Shown one piece after another: positions 9,147 to 18,482 of a DNA stretch of 64,000 nucleotides. Source of the DNA: a virus; the IMG/VR virus record IMGVR_UViG_3300044846_005309, positions 1 through 64,000 of that record; one strand, given 5' to 3'. The translations under genes and the position numbers were made by a program. Each line of letters opens with the position of its first letter. Position 1 is the first letter of the stretch. The notes below the pieces were generated by a model. It made no database searches. It was not told the origin of the DNA and saw only the letters and a list, made by a program, of their open reading frames with translations.

Positions 9147-11618
9147 TTATTGAATTAAGCCTAAGCCTTTATGTATATTAAAACTAAAAATTTGTTCGAG
9201 TTTACCGCCGTCTTTTACCCAGTCAACATTAGAAGAAACATGCTCGGATAAAGTTGTGTAATCGTCATCCCAATTTATTACGCCTTCTGCTTGAGTTAAA
9301 TTAGGGGTAGGGTCGTAAATATAAAACTTATAGTACTGTTTTATGGGAGTTTGTAACCCTGCTCCAAAAAATGCACTTAAAGGATAAGAAGACAACGGGT
9401 ATGTATTAATCGGAAAAGCAGTAGTGGGAAATAAATATTGTAAATTAAGAGCGGTTACTACTGAATACGAAGTAATAAAAGGTACTTCAATAAGTTCAAA
9501 ATACTGAGGGTTAGTTAAACTATTTGCTACTATTTTTTGCCCGGCTGAAACTATAGCTGTATTTATATTATAAGCGGTTAACACTCTACCTAAATTAGTA
9601 TGGGCTGATAGACTAAAGTCTCTATTAAATAAAGAACGAGAGCCCCAAAGTTTACTTTGTGGTATAGAAAACGTATCAAACACTTGTCTTAAAGCAGGCG
9701 GGGAGTTAAAATTATAGTTGTCGTATTCTACTTGCAAAGATTTAGCTATAGAATAAAATTCATTCACATTACATGTTATAGGGTCAGAAACATTAGCTGT
9801 AAAATTAGCTATTTTTTCGTATATTTTAGCTCCAAAATTTTCATCAACTTCTGCGCTAGATCCTGCTACTATAGTTAAATAGCTATCAAAGAATACCGAG
9901 TTTTCATTAATAGTTGGCTGTAGAGCGTATTGTTTTAAAATTGGACCATAATCAAAACCCTCATTAAATTTACGCGAATATAAAGTGTTGTAATAATCGA
10001 TTACTTGTATTGGGGTGCTAGCGCCAGAAACAGGCACTGTAATTATACTACCAGGTACAACTAAAGTATTTGGATTAAAACCGCTTAAAGGACTTGCAGA
10101 TGGGTCTAATACATAGGTTATACCGCCTTCGAGTGTTGAGGTATTAATAGGCGCTATACCTGAAAGTTGCATAGTACCTATTGAGTACGGCGTAACAGTA
10201 GTTTCAAACCAGCCACCTGTATAGTTTCCGACATTATTGTATCGAACAAATACCCCAGACGCAGTATTGCTTAATACTGCTATTGTACCTATAGGGTTTG
10301 CACTTAAAGACAACGGTCTATTATTAAAAGTAACTATAGCTGAATTAGAAGGAGAGCTATTAGCAGAAAGACTAATGTTAACTATATTACCAGTATTAAA
10401 CTCATTAATTAAACCTACATAAGGCAATTGTAGCAAAGGTTTATTGGATAAATACGCTCTTGTATCGGTATAGATAGGGCTATTAACTGTTGTAATAAAC
10501 TTACTTTCAACCTGTGGCCAGTATGTTGTATATAAGGGTAAATAACCGTCAAGAGTAAAAGAAATATGATCTGGTATTAATGCTTGTATGTAGTATTGAC
10601 TAGAAAGAGTTACAGAAGCATTAGAATACGAAGGTAAAGTACCATATTCAAATTTTTGTGGGTTATGTATTTTTTCAGTATTATATATGACCCATAATGT
10701 CGGGGCATTTATACCTGCTGATAAAGTATATACGTAGCCTAAACTACTATCATAAGTAGTTAAAGTAGTTGTATATTGAGAAGGTAGATCGTCAATATAA
10801 TAAAAATATATTGTACCGGTATGTCCTACTAAAACCCCGTTATCTGAACGTGCTCCAGAAGACAAAATACGAACCTCAGTACTTGTTAATGGAGTGTAAG
10901 AAGTAAAAATATTTCCATCATCAGTATCTACACTAGGTACAGTAGTAAACCGCCATTGGGGTCTCAATCTGCTATACTGAGACGGTAAAACTTCAGTAGC
11001 CGGCTGGGAAAAAGATTTTTCAGAATAAAAATCAAAAACAATACTGCTTAGTACTGTATTGTTTATAGTAAAATTAAATGCTAATGGGATAGCACCGCTA
11101 GCAGTACCAGATTTGCATGATTGATAACCATGCCAAACTGCTCCATAGGTACTAGGCGTTCCAGAACTTAAATCTGGCCATGCGGTATAATTCCAGGCAA
11201 GATTATCAGTTAAAAAGTTACCCGCAGTTACAAGTGTAGAAAACGTTATTTGCTGAATACCCGGGCCAATTAAATTAAAATCGGTATTACCTATACGTAA
11301 AAGTAAAGATGAAAGAGGGTCGGTACCTGAACTACCTGAAACTGAGATAGTACTGTTATTAAAATTAAAAGCTCCAAGTTTAACTTCATATATACCAGGC
11401 CAATCATATGTATGTTGTACATTATAACCTAATTGGTATGTACCATCTCCAAACCACCATATTAAATAATATGTTTGTGTTACAGATGCTTCATTAAACC
11501 CTTCATTAGGTATAACGGAACAAGTAAAAGGGGTTGCCTTAGTAAAGCCGCTTAGCGGTAAACTAGAAAGACCCGTTACCGAAATACCTGATATGCTATT
11601 ACTCTGTAATAAAGCCAT
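9147..11618 (-). CDS. Large structural protein with PKD-like domain
   Basis: 823 residues. Residues of about 48-90 carry a clear PKD-type motif (WWFGDGTYQLGY, then VQHTYDWPGIYEVKL), a beta-sandwich usually involved in binding surfaces or spacing domains. The remainder is Ser/Thr/Tyr-rich beta structure without catalytic motifs. It lies directly downstream of gp6 by two bases and upstream of other structural genes, so it is probably a baseplate-associated protein occupying the position of a large wedge or adaptor component. A specific T4 equivalent such as gp7 cannot be claimed. Confidence 0.6.
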   Translation of the reverse strand: MALLQSNSISGISVTGLSSLPLSGFTKATPFTCSVIPNEGFNEASVTQTYYLIWWFGDGTYQLGYNVQHTYDWPGIYEVKLGAFNFNNSTISVSGSSGTDPLSSLLLRIGNTDFNLIGPGIQQITFSTLVTAGNFLTDNLAWNYTAWPDLSSGTPSTYGAVWHGYQSCKSGTASGAIPLAFNFTINNTVLSSIVFDFYSEKSFSQPATEVLPSQYSRLRPQWRFTTVPSVDTDDGNIFTSYTPLTSTEVRILSSGARSDNGVLVGHTGTIYFYYIDDLPSQYTTTLTTYDSSLGYVYTLSAGINAPTLWVIYNTEKIHNPQKFEYGTLPSYSNASVTLSSQYYIQALIPDHISFTLDGYLPLYTTYWPQVESKFITTVNSPIYTDTRAYLSNKPLLQLPYVGLINEFNTGNIVNISLSANSSPSNSAIVTFNNRPLSLSANPIGTIAVLSNTASGVFVRYNNVGNYTGGWFETTVTPYSIGTMQLSGIAPINTSTLEGGITYVLDPSASPLSGFNPNTLVVPGSIITVPVSGASTPIQVIDYYNTLYSRKFNEGFDYGPILKQYALQPTINENSVFFDSYLTIVAGSSAEVDENFGAKIYEKIANFTANVSDPITCNVNEFYSIAKSLQVEYDNYNFNSPPALRQVFDTFSIPQSKLWGSRSLFNRDFSLSAHTNLGRVLTAYNINTAIVSAGQKIVANSLTNPQYFELIEVPFITSYSVVTALNLQYLFPTTAFPINTYPLSSYPLSAFFGAGLQTPIKQYYKFYIYDPTPNLTQAEGVINWDDDYTTLSEHVSSNVDWVKDGGKLEQIFSFNIHKGLGLIQ

Positions 11619-11620
11619 CT

Positions 11621-13447
11621 TTAGAAGTTAATAATAGATGTTGTTTGGCTTAGTCCTGGTACAATTACAACTCTAGCCATTATTTCCTCTATTTTGTCTA
11701 AATAGATGGTTTGAAATTCGGGTAAGGTGAAAGTTTTAGTAGTTACTGTAATATCTTGTTCCGGATAAGACGGGTTCCACACTATTAAAGACACTCCGTT
11801 TGTAACTACTCCGTTGTTTTCTGTAGTGACTGTTTTAACACCATCAATAGAAAGAATTTGATTAGTTAATGCATTAGGGTTAACTGTTGAACCTAAAACC
11901 GCGCTTATTGGGTCAAAATATGTTGCAAAAACAGTTTTAACTTTATCTTTAATCACTGACGGTATAATTTTAGTGTTATCGTTTAACGTGACAACTAAAG
12001 TAGAACTTGCAACGTCAGTTAAGGTTAGTTGCTGGTATTGAGTACCTACAGAAACGGCTTTGTAAACCGGGTCCATTATAATGACCTGAGATGTAAGCAT
12101 TTTTTTATCTTCTACATTAGAAATAATAAGCTGTTTTTGCGCGGGGGTTAAATAGCTAACGTAATTAACGTTTAGAAGTTTTGTTGCTCTAGGTAAAGCA
12201 TAAACATAAACATTATTAAAATTACAACTATCCGCAAAATTAACTTGGTTGTATAAAACTCTATAATCGCTACCTGGGTTCGTAAGACCTATATCATAAA
12301 GATATTTTATATGGTTAGTAATATAACTGTTATTATTATAAACTTTAACGTCGTTAATAATATTAGCAAAAGCAGATTTTATATAAGATACAAAATCTTT
12401 AGGGGTTACTAAGCGAAACTGAGATTTAAATGAGGCAGGAGCGTATTTGCGTATGTTTTCTACTGTTTCTATAGGCGTATAAGAAGTAGAAAGATTGTCA
12501 TTGGCGTAGTTTAAATAAGCTATACTAACATCAGTGAGTAAAGTTAAATCTGAACTTATTACATCAGCCGTTATTTGATTAAATTGTATAGTGTTATAAA
12601 GAGCTATTTGGCGACCATTTATTGCACCTGTCCCTACTTCTCCTGCGGAGCCGAGTGTTTCTAAATAATAAACTGCAACTATATCGTTAAGTTTTAATTG
12701 GCGGCCGTTAATATCGTCTCCAAATTTAATTTCGTAATTTTTATTTTCATTTAATCTTACTTCAAATTTAGTATCGGCCGCATTTTCTAAATAAAGAGAC
12801 TCTGTACGAGTCCATTGAGACCAGAGCCCAGTATCTATATCTTTTACATAAACATCTATATTAAAATGATCTATAATATTATTATTACCTGGAACTATAA
12901 AAACTATTTCGTTAGATTCTCCTCTAGCGCTATAAAGAGGGTATTCAACATATTTGCCTTGATATAAAAGGTATTGATTACCTACTTCAGTTAAAACTTG
13001 TACTCCCGTTATCGTTTTTGTAAAAGTAATATCAGTATTAAATGAATATGGTGTGTTACCTGCTCTAATAAATGTATAGCGAGGTATAGTATAAGTGTTT
13101 ATATCTAACTGGGATGTAGCTGAAACTGAAAAACTTAATGTAGGGGCTTGGGCTCCAACAGGCGAGTAATTAAGCTGTTTAACAATACGGTTAATGTTTT
13201 CGTACAACTGTGCTTCATTGAACATGCTTTCAGTCGCGGTTTGGTTCATGTAATACATTAACGTATGAAACGAATACGAAATAATATTGTTTATCGCATT
13301 AAGATTAGAACCTTCGTAAGCCTGGTCAGTAAAGAGTTCGCTATTAGATAGCTTTGCACGAATAAATTCTTTTAACGAAACAGCATCAAATGCAACGTAT
13401 TCGTTTTTACCTATATTAAGATCTACTGAATCGTTTGCTGTATTCAT
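11621..13447 (-). CDS. gp6: Baseplate wedge protein gp6 (baseplate J-like)
   Basis: 608 residues, close to T4 gp6 (about 660). The N-terminus (FDAVSLKEFIRAKL, then LNAINNIISYSFHTLMYYMN) and the central KYAPASFKSQFRLVTPKDF segment match the gp6/baseplate-J family, whose members form the inner ring that joins wedges of the contractile baseplate. It follows gp25 by one base, the conserved gp25-gp6 order of contractile phages. The C-terminal region with VTTENNGVVTNGVSL resembles the family's dimerisation domain. Translation is probably coupled to gp25. Confidence 0.85.
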   Translation of the reverse strand: MNTANDSVDLNIGKNEYVAFDAVSLKEFIRAKLSNSELFTDQAYEGSNLNAINNIISYSFHTLMYYMNQTATESMFNEAQLYENINRIVKQLNYSPVGAQAPTLSFSVSATSQLDINTYTIPRYTFIRAGNTPYSFNTDITFTKTITGVQVLTEVGNQYLLYQGKYVEYPLYSARGESNEIVFIVPGNNNIIDHFNIDVYVKDIDTGLWSQWTRTESLYLENAADTKFEVRLNENKNYEIKFGDDINGRQLKLNDIVAVYYLETLGSAGEVGTGAINGRQIALYNTIQFNQITADVISSDLTLLTDVSIAYLNYANDNLSTSYTPIETVENIRKYAPASFKSQFRLVTPKDFVSYIKSAFANIINDVKVYNNNSYITNHIKYLYDIGLTNPGSDYRVLYNQVNFADSCNFNNVYVYALPRATKLLNVNYVSYLTPAQKQLIISNVEDKKMLTSQVIIMDPVYKAVSVGTQYQQLTLTDVASSTLVVTLNDNTKIIPSVIKDKVKTVFATYFDPISAVLGSTVNPNALTNQILSIDGVKTVTTENNGVVTNGVSLIVWNPSYPEQDITVTTKTFTLPEFQTIYLDKIEEIMARVVIVPGLSQTTSIINF

Positions 13448-13448
13448 T

Positions 13449-13892
13449 TTAAGCTAATAAAGAAAAACCTTCTTTGTTAAGTGTTCCCACTACTTGTAAA
13501 TTTTTATTAAGAGACGGCACTGAAATACTTAATGTAATTATATACATTTGCTCGTCAGTATTTAAATCCATATTAACGTTTAGCACTCTTACTCGTGGTT
13601 CATAAATTGAAACTTCTTTAACTATCTTGGCACCTATTAACCGCGCAATAGTTGGGGATACTGGCTCAAACAAGAATTGTAATAGATTTAATCCATAAGT
13701 AGGATTTAATAAGTTTTGACCGGGTAGAGTATTAAACAGAGTTTTGATAGAATTTGTTATGGAAATCATATCATAATCTGCTTTAATATCCGTGTTTACT
13801 GGATTATTAAATTTTAAATCTAAATCTGAATATAAATACTTGTTAGTAGTTATTTCAGTTTTTTTAAAAACATTAAAAGTAATGCTTGCCAT
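13449..13892 (-). CDS. gp25: Baseplate wedge protein gp25
   Basis: 147 residues, near the 132 of T4 gp25. It shows the family features: SITNSIKTLFNTLPGQNLLN followed by YGLNLLQFLFEPVS, then EPRVRVLNVNM in the C-terminal beta sheet. Gp25 is a conserved sheath-initiator-type wedge subunit in contractile tails. It is the first gene of the minus-strand structural run. A CCTAAGTA octamer ends seven bases before its ATG, with no Shine-Dalgarno site, which suggests a late promoter and a nearly leaderless mRNA. Confidence 0.88.
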   Translation of the reverse strand: MASITFNVFKKTEITTNKYLYSDLDLKFNNPVNTDIKADYDMISITNSIKTLFNTLPGQNLLNPTYGLNLLQFLFEPVSPTIARLIGAKIVKEVSIYEPRVRVLNVNMDLNTDEQMYIITLSISVPSLNKNLQVVGTLNKEGFSLLA

Positions 13893-13898
13893 TTTTAA

Positions 13899-13906
13899 TA
13901 CTTAGG
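13899..13906 (-). promoter_or_regulatory. Late-promoter-like octamer CCTAAGTA for gp25 operon
   Basis: The last A lies seven bases from the gp25 ATG, in the spacing seen at several other late genes here. It diverges from a second octamer at 13923-13930. Confidence 0.5.
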
Positions 13907-13922
13907 AATAGATAATAAAAAC

Positions 13923-13930
13923 CATAAGTA
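13923..13930 (+). promoter_or_regulatory. Late-promoter-like octamer CATAAGTA
   Basis: It lies 15 bases before the ATG at 13945, on the opposite strand from the gp25 promoter, giving a divergent late promoter pair within about 50 bp. Confidence 0.45.
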
Positions 13931-13944
13931 ATATTACATATTTT

Positions 13945-14958
13945 ATGAAGAATAGCAAATTCGTTCCTCTCTATGAGACTATCTACAATCGCTTTAAGCA
14001 AGGTCATGGATTCCTTGAGGGGGATGTCGTAAAACTTAAAGACGGTTATAAATCAGTTGATTGTTATAAGGAATTGCCTGAAACTATTAAGCAGCGTTTA
14101 GAAGATATAGCCAAATCTGGCATGAATATGCGCTTAGGCAGACTACACACCCCTCATACTCAGTACGGGGCTCTTGGTCATTTAAGTTTACCTGCTACTC
14201 ACGCTGATTTGTATCAAGAAGTAGCTCCTGGTAACTTCGGCAATTTAGTTACTGTACCTTTGGATATTGTTGAGACTGTTGATACCGGGGTAAACCTACC
14301 TTCAGTTTCTGATGCAGTTAAAGGAGATTCCAAAAACACTACATATCAAAAACCTACCAAAAAGTCTTCAAGAAAAAATCCAGCAACTGACGAACAAACT
14401 AAAGTAGGGGAAGATCAAACCCACGCAAAGAAAGGGGATTATAAGTTACCTGAAAAAAACACTAATAGGCTTCCAGGCGCTAACAAATATAACGACGAAA
14501 AGCCATCTAAGTTTAAAGCATTACCAAAAAATCAAACTAAGCCAAAAACATTAAAAGAAAATGTAGAAGCTCTAGAAAACATTTATATACAAATTCTTAC
14601 TGAAGATACAGCTGTTGCAACCGGGGATGTTTCCGAAACAGAAGACAAATTACTTTTCGGTAAAAGACAAACAGTAGAAGAAAATATGGTAAAACCAGAA
14701 TACTGGAATAGAGAAGCTAAGACCGCTATTGATGAATGCTGGAATGAAGATGGATCATTAAAAAATGAATGCCGTATGGAAGAAAATTCTGAAAAAGTAG
14801 CTTTAGCAAGTAAATTATCCAGACAGGCTTTAGGGCTAGAGATAGATGAAACCGGAGAAGCTTTAACTAAAGAAGCTCCTGTAAAACCAGGTAACCCTAA
14901 CGACCCTTTTTATAACTGGCCGCCTTGGGCTACTACAGAAGCTGAGCCAGAGCAATAA
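13945..14958 (+). CDS. Conserved phage protein, possibly virion-associated
   Basis: 337 residues. The first 120 (KFVPLYETIYNRFKQ, FLEGDVVKLKDGYKS) form a compact domain of a type found in other marine T4-like phages but without known function. Residues of about 125-200 are Lys/Pro/Asn-rich and probably disordered. The C-terminus is acidic and ends in a Pro/Trp-rich stretch. The N-terminus contains L-Y-E near residue 11, which could be a prohead-protease site, but the match to the other putative internal proteins is weak. The 3' end overlaps the convergent gp44 gene by 26 bases. Confidence 0.6.
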   Translation: MKNSKFVPLYETIYNRFKQGHGFLEGDVVKLKDGYKSVDCYKELPETIKQRLEDIAKSGMNMRLGRLHTPHTQYGALGHLSLPATHADLYQEVAPGNFGNLVTVPLDIVETVDTGVNLPSVSDAVKGDSKNTTYQKPTKKSSRKNPATDEQTKVGEDQTHAKKGDYKLPEKNTNRLPGANKYNDEKPSKFKALPKNQTKPKTLKENVEALENIYIQILTEDTAVATGDVSETEDKLLFGKRQTVEENMVKPEYWNREAKTAIDECWNEDGSLKNECRMEENSEKVALASKLSRQALGLEIDETGEALTKEAPVKPGNPNDPFYNWPPWATTEAEPEQ

Positions 14959-15877
14959 GACAGCTGAAGAAATTAATTTCTTGATCCATCACTAAAGAAC
15001 TTTTATAGAGACTTTCAGAGACTTGCAGTAATGCAAGTCTTTTTTTATCTTCAGGTAATGAACTTTTATAGACAGCATTAAATAGATCTTTAAGTAGCTT
15101 AGGATAATCATTACCAAACGTCTGCTCACTTTCAATAACAATTTTACGCAAAGACATAAGGTCTTCTCTTTCTAAAACTTTATTTAGAATTTCTTGAGCA
15201 AATTCTTCATTATTAATAGTATCTTTAATGCCTAATTTGCCGTCTATAACGTTACGTTGAACGTAATTAATAATTCTACGCAAATCAGGGTAGTTATAGC
15301 GTATTACTTCTTTAAGACGTTCAACTTGCTCTCCATCAAAAGATATTTGCTCATTTTGGAGAATAAAGACTATTCTTTTAGCATATTCTCTGATAGGGGG
15401 TGTAAAGTCGGTAAAGACCTGACAGCGAGATTGAATGGGCTGAATAATACGATGTAGATAATTACCGGTGAGAATAAAACGAGTATTACCGGCATACTCT
15501 TCCATAACATTACGCAATGCTCTTTGACCAGCGTCAGTGAAATTATCAAATTCATCCAAAAAGATAACTTTAATCTTTCCATCGATACTTTTAGTTTGCG
15601 CAAACGATAAAATAGACGTACGAACCTCGTCAATACCGTTCTTTTCGCTAGCATTAATATATAAATACTGCGCGTCTAAAATTTCATTAACAATTATTTT
15701 AGCGAGTGTGGTTTTACCTGTTCCTGCATTACCTACTAAAAGTAAGTTTGGTATTTCTCCTTTACGTTTACACTCTTCTACAAAAGAGCGCATTGTATCA
15801 GACAAGACCATATCGACCAGTTTAGTTGGTCGATATTTTTCTACCCAAATATTTTTGAGTTGTTCGTTAATAGACAT
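14933..15877 (-). CDS. gp44: Sliding clamp loader large subunit gp44
   Basis: 314 residues, as in T4 gp44 (319). AAA+ ATPase with Walker A GNAGTGKTT (residues 49-57), Walker B VIFLDEFD (104-111), a sensor segment TRFILTGNYL and the SRC arginine-finger motif (150-152). With gp62 it loads the gp45 clamp onto primer-template DNA. The partner gp62 is encoded 20 kb away at 36070-36456. Its ATG overlaps the dUTPase stop (TAATG). The gene end overlaps the convergent plus-strand gene by 26 bases. Confidence 0.92.
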   Translation of the reverse strand: MSINEQLKNIWVEKYRPTKLVDMVLSDTMRSFVEECKRKGEIPNLLLVGNAGTGKTTLAKIIVNEILDAQYLYINASEKNGIDEVRTSILSFAQTKSIDGKIKVIFLDEFDNFTDAGQRALRNVMEEYAGNTRFILTGNYLHRIIQPIQSRCQVFTDFTPPIREYAKRIVFILQNEQISFDGEQVERLKEVIRYNYPDLRRIINYVQRNVIDGKLGIKDTINNEEFAQEILNKVLEREDLMSLRKIVIESEQTFGNDYPKLLKDLFNAVYKSSLPEDKKRLALLQVSESLYKSSLVMDQEINFFSCLIALAQLL

Positions 15878-16326
15878 TATTTTTTATCAGAAGAGCCAAA
15901 GCCTTTTTCGCCGCGAGCCGACTCAACTACTTGATCAGTCCATTCTACATCTGCTTGAATAAGAGGATAAACAATAAGTTGTGCCACTTTATCCCCGGGC
16001 TTAAAGATTTGATCTTCGGTGCCGAAATTATAGAGCTTAATGCCCATATCTCCACGATAAGGGTTATCAATAATGCCAAAATGCGGAAAAATATGCTTTT
16101 TAAACCCTACACCAGATCGACCTTCAACTCGAATCCAGTAGCCTGGAGTAATATAGCCAAGCTTAAGGCCAACAGGTGCAATAGCCCAGCTCTTCGCAGG
16201 CACGGTAACCTCGCTAACTGCAGTAACGTCTAGACCTGAGTCTCCAACATAAGGATCGTTATGGTTACACTTAGGTAATACTGCTGCATCATGAGTCTTT
16301 ACAAATTTAATAGTTACAGGAAACAT
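15877..16326 (-). CDS. dut: dUTP diphosphatase
   Basis: 149 residues from the ATG at 16326. A longer reading from a TTG at 16362 adds 12 residues unlike the family and is not preferred. All five trimeric dUTPase motifs can be seen: SGLDVTAV, then GRSGVGF, then HFGIIDNPYRGDMGI, then PGDKVAQLIVYP, and the C-terminal RGEKGFGSS arm that closes the active site. It hydrolyses dUTP to dUMP, keeping uracil out of DNA and feeding thymidylate synthesis by ThyX. It is coupled to the clamp loader gene by a stop-start overlap. Confidence 0.93.
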   Translation of the reverse strand: MFPVTIKFVKTHDAAVLPKCNHNDPYVGDSGLDVTAVSEVTVPAKSWAIAPVGLKLGYITPGYWIRVEGRSGVGFKKHIFPHFGIIDNPYRGDMGIKLYNFGTEDQIFKPGDKVAQLIVYPLIQADVEWTDQVVESARGEKGFGSSDKK

Positions 16327-16369
16327 ATAGATATATAGTAAAGTATAAACTTGATAAATCAATCCTTGC

Positions 16370-16377
16370 CATAAGTA
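16370..16377 (+). promoter_or_regulatory. Late-promoter-like octamer CATAAGTA
   Basis: The last A is seven bases before the ATG at 16384. No ribosome-binding site lies between them. Confidence 0.5.
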
Positions 16378-16383
16378 TTCTTA

Positions 16384-16968
16384 ATGAATCCTCCTCTACC
16401 TGATAATCAGCCTTCTGATAATCAGAATGTTATTAATCAGATAGACAATTTTATTGCTGGTTTAAGCAAACCTGCAGATACTACTATTGCAACTGCAGTA
16501 GTTACTAGAACCAGTACTGTTACTACTGCAGAGGAAGTAAAAATCGATGTTCCTAGAACTGATACAGAAATACAAGAATTTATTTTAAAAAACTCTGCTA
16601 AGCTTGCTGAATTAAGTATAAAAAGTGTACAAGAATTACAAAAAGTTACCGTAGCTACTGGAGATCCCGAACAGATGGCTGGGCTTGCAAGTTTAATTAC
16701 GGCCGGGGCGGGAGCAATAGAAGCAATAAACAAAATACATATCCAAAATAAAAAAGCAGAAGTTGCAAAAGATGTTAAAAAACTTGAAATAGAAGGTAAA
16801 AAAGAAATACAGAAAATTAAAAACGACGGCTATCTTAATTTACCTCAAGCTGGTACTAACATATTAATCGCGACTCGAGAAGAAATAATAAAAGAACTAA
16901 CTGGTAAAGTTAAAAATAAGCCTGTTGAAGATGTAATTGAAGTTCCTACGCTAAGTTCAGGTTCTTAA
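16384..16968 (+). CDS. gp16: Putative small terminase subunit (gp16-like)
   Basis: 194 residues; T4 gp16 is 164. The central region (about 60-140) has the family layout: a helix with NSAKLAELSIKSVQELQ, a VATGDPEQMAGLASLIT turn-helix, then AIEAINKIHIQNKK and a Lys-rich coiled coil. In T4-like phages gp16 forms rings that regulate the gp17 packaging motor. The acidic, low-complexity N-terminus is unusual. Gp17 is not in the window, so there is no neighbour support. A late-type octamer ends seven bases before the ATG. The 3' end overlaps a convergent gene by 23 bases. Confidence 0.5.
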   Translation: MNPPLPDNQPSDNQNVINQIDNFIAGLSKPADTTIATAVVTRTSTVTTAEEVKIDVPRTDTEIQEFILKNSAKLAELSIKSVQELQKVTVATGDPEQMAGLASLITAGAGAIEAINKIHIQNKKAEVAKDVKKLEIEGKKEIQKIKNDGYLNLPQAGTNILIATREEIIKELTGKVKNKPVEDVIEVPTLSSGS

Positions 16969-17986
16969 GTTTTTCTTTTATTTTACCTTTTAATTCCGGC
17001 ATATCTTTAATCCAGTCTTCAATTACCGGGCCAAGTTCAGCCTTAAATTTATCTGAGCCTATTTTACTCTTAGTTTCTTCTATACTACCTACTAGTCTAT
17101 CAGCAAGCTCTTTTTCTACTAATTCACTTTTATGTGTAAGGTAGAGTTTATAAAGTATGCCCGCTACAATAAACAGCCCTATAACTACCGCTGCAGTTAT
17201 AATAGCCCACATAGGTAGGGTTGCTATAAAAATACTTAAGCCAAAAGCACCCATAGAAGCTAATGCAAGTACCAAGCTTCGTGTTGCATAAGCTCCAATA
17301 GCCCCTCCTACACCGATACCGACAAATATCTTTATCAGGTATTTTATAAGCTCGGCTTTTTCTTGTTCGTGTTTAAGTCTTTCTTCGAGCTTTGCTTTTT
17401 CTATAGAGTCTTTTTCAGCTTTAGCATCAGCTAAAGCCAACAGGGCGGTAGCTTTATCAGCATTAATATTGTCAAGTTCTTTCTTTTTTGTAATAATTTC
17501 GTTTTGTATTTTCTCTATAGTCTCTTTGTCTGCCTTAGCTTGTTGTAATGCTACATCATATTTTTTCTGTAGATCTTGTAGAGTAGTATTTTTATCGTCA
17601 AGTTCTTTTTTTAACTCTTCATTAACTCGTAGTAATTCCTCTGTAGTTAAATTAGGTAAGCGGGTAACTAGCTCTTTAGATTTAAAATTTAACAATGTAT
17701 CTGGTCTTGTTCTTTGGTCAGTAGGCTTGAGCTCGCTTATCTGTAATATACCATACGCAAGACCTGATGCTTTTTGTAAGTTAGCTGCTTGAGCTGTTTC
17801 TTTTTCTTTTACCTTAGCTTCAATCTCTGTTACCGTCTTTTTAGTTTTTTCATCATACTCTTTAATGAGAGCGGTTTTTTCCTGTTCCCAATGACGCTTT
17901 GATACAAAAGTAAGATTATCAGGTAGTAAATTGCAACCGGTTAAAAATAATAATCCTAATGTTGCAAGTATACCTGTTGTCTTCAT
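16946..17986 (-). CDS. Lipoprotein with long coiled coil and membrane segments; possible spanin-like protein
   Basis: 346 residues. The N-terminus is a lipoprotein signal with lipobox FLTGC (Cys18). Residues of about 30-215 are mostly charged heptad-rich coiled coil. Residues of about 216-285 hold two or three hydrophobic helices. The C-terminal 60 residues are charged. An outer-membrane lipid anchor joined by a coiled coil to inner-membrane helices is the layout of unimolecular spanins, which fuse the membranes at lysis, though known ones are much shorter. A TGTAAGTA octamer six bases before the ATG suggests late expression. Superinfection exclusion is the main alternative. Confidence 0.6.
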   Translation of the reverse strand: MKTTGILATLGLLFLTGCNLLPDNLTFVSKRHWEQEKTALIKEYDEKTKKTVTEIEAKVKEKETAQAANLQKASGLAYGILQISELKPTDQRTRPDTLLNFKSKELVTRLPNLTTEELLRVNEELKKELDDKNTTLQDLQKKYDVALQQAKADKETIEKIQNEIITKKKELDNINADKATALLALADAKAEKDSIEKAKLEERLKHEQEKAELIKYLIKIFVGIGVGGAIGAYATRSLVLALASMGAFGLSIFIATLPMWAIITAAVVIGLFIVAGILYKLYLTHKSELVEKELADRLVGSIEETKSKIGSDKFKAELGPVIEDWIKDMPELKGKIKEKLKNLNLA

Positions 17987-17991
17987 TTAAT

Positions 17992-17999
17992 TACTTACA
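17992..17999 (-). promoter_or_regulatory. Late-promoter-like octamer TGTAAGTA
   Basis: The last A is six bases before the lipoprotein ATG at 17986, immediately after the hsp20 terminator. Confidence 0.5.
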
Positions 18000-18000
18000 A

Positions 18001-18029
18001 TAAAAAAGGGAGAGATTTCTCTCTCCCTT
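18001..18029 (-). terminator. Intrinsic terminator after hsp20
   Basis: Ten-base stem AAGGGAGAGA / TCTCTCCCTT with a GAAA loop on the minus strand, followed by a run of T (18007-18001). It ends the hsp20 transcript just before the promoter of the lipoprotein gene. Confidence 0.85.
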
Positions 18030-18050
18030 GGGTATCAATTGGCAGAACGA

Positions 18051-18473
18051 TTAACTAATATCGATAATCTTCTTGCCACCGTTTTCCACTTTGTTTTTAG
18101 GAAATACCAAAGTAAGAACGCCATCTTTTTGTTCAGCCTTAGCTTTATCTAGATTGTAAGAGTTGGCAACTGTGAAGCTGCGACTAAAGGTTTCCTCTTG
18201 TGATCCGCCTTTATGGATCACTTTACGAACTCCTTCAATCGAAACAACTCTACCCTCTACTGAGACGGTTGTTTTATCCTTGGATACCCCGGGAAGATCC
18301 ACCTCTACAGTGAGTTCGTCCCCCTCTTTAAACCTTACAGTGTCCCCTGTACGGCTTACGTCACCCCAAAAGAAAGGGTGTTCGAATGGATCTCTATTGA
18401 AGAATGCATCAATAAGAGATGTTGTAGTTCTATACGTTGTTGGATTACTATTGTAGTTAGTTAGTTTTGTCAT
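18051..18473 (-). CDS. Small heat shock protein (Hsp20/alpha-crystallin)
   Basis: 140 residues. The alpha-crystallin domain spans about residues 48-140, with ELTVEVDLPGVSKDKTTVSV, SRSFTVANSYNLDKAKAEQK and the conserved DGVLTLVFPK strand near the end. The N-terminal arm carries an aromatic DPFEHPFFWGD patch. Hsp20 genes are a hallmark of many cyanophage-like T4 relatives, where they may help capsid assembly or protect proteins under stress. The gene has its own terminator downstream and a 10-base palindrome TTGCGCGCAA ten bases before the ATG. Confidence 0.93.
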   Translation of the reverse strand: MTKLTNYNSNPTTYRTTTSLIDAFFNRDPFEHPFFWGDVSRTGDTVRFKEGDELTVEVDLPGVSKDKTTVSVEGRVVSIEGVRKVIHKGGSQEETFSRSFTVANSYNLDKAKAEQKDGVLTLVFPKNKVENGGKKIIDIS

Positions 18474-18482
18474 AGTATGCGC

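Noticed and set aside
15257-15962. Plus-strand frames inside gp44 and dUTPase
   Set aside because: Antisense to well-recognised genes, with no motif or start signal.
16327-16362. Longer dUTPase start at TTG
   Set aside because: The ATG at 16326 gives the normal family length; the added residues are not like the family.
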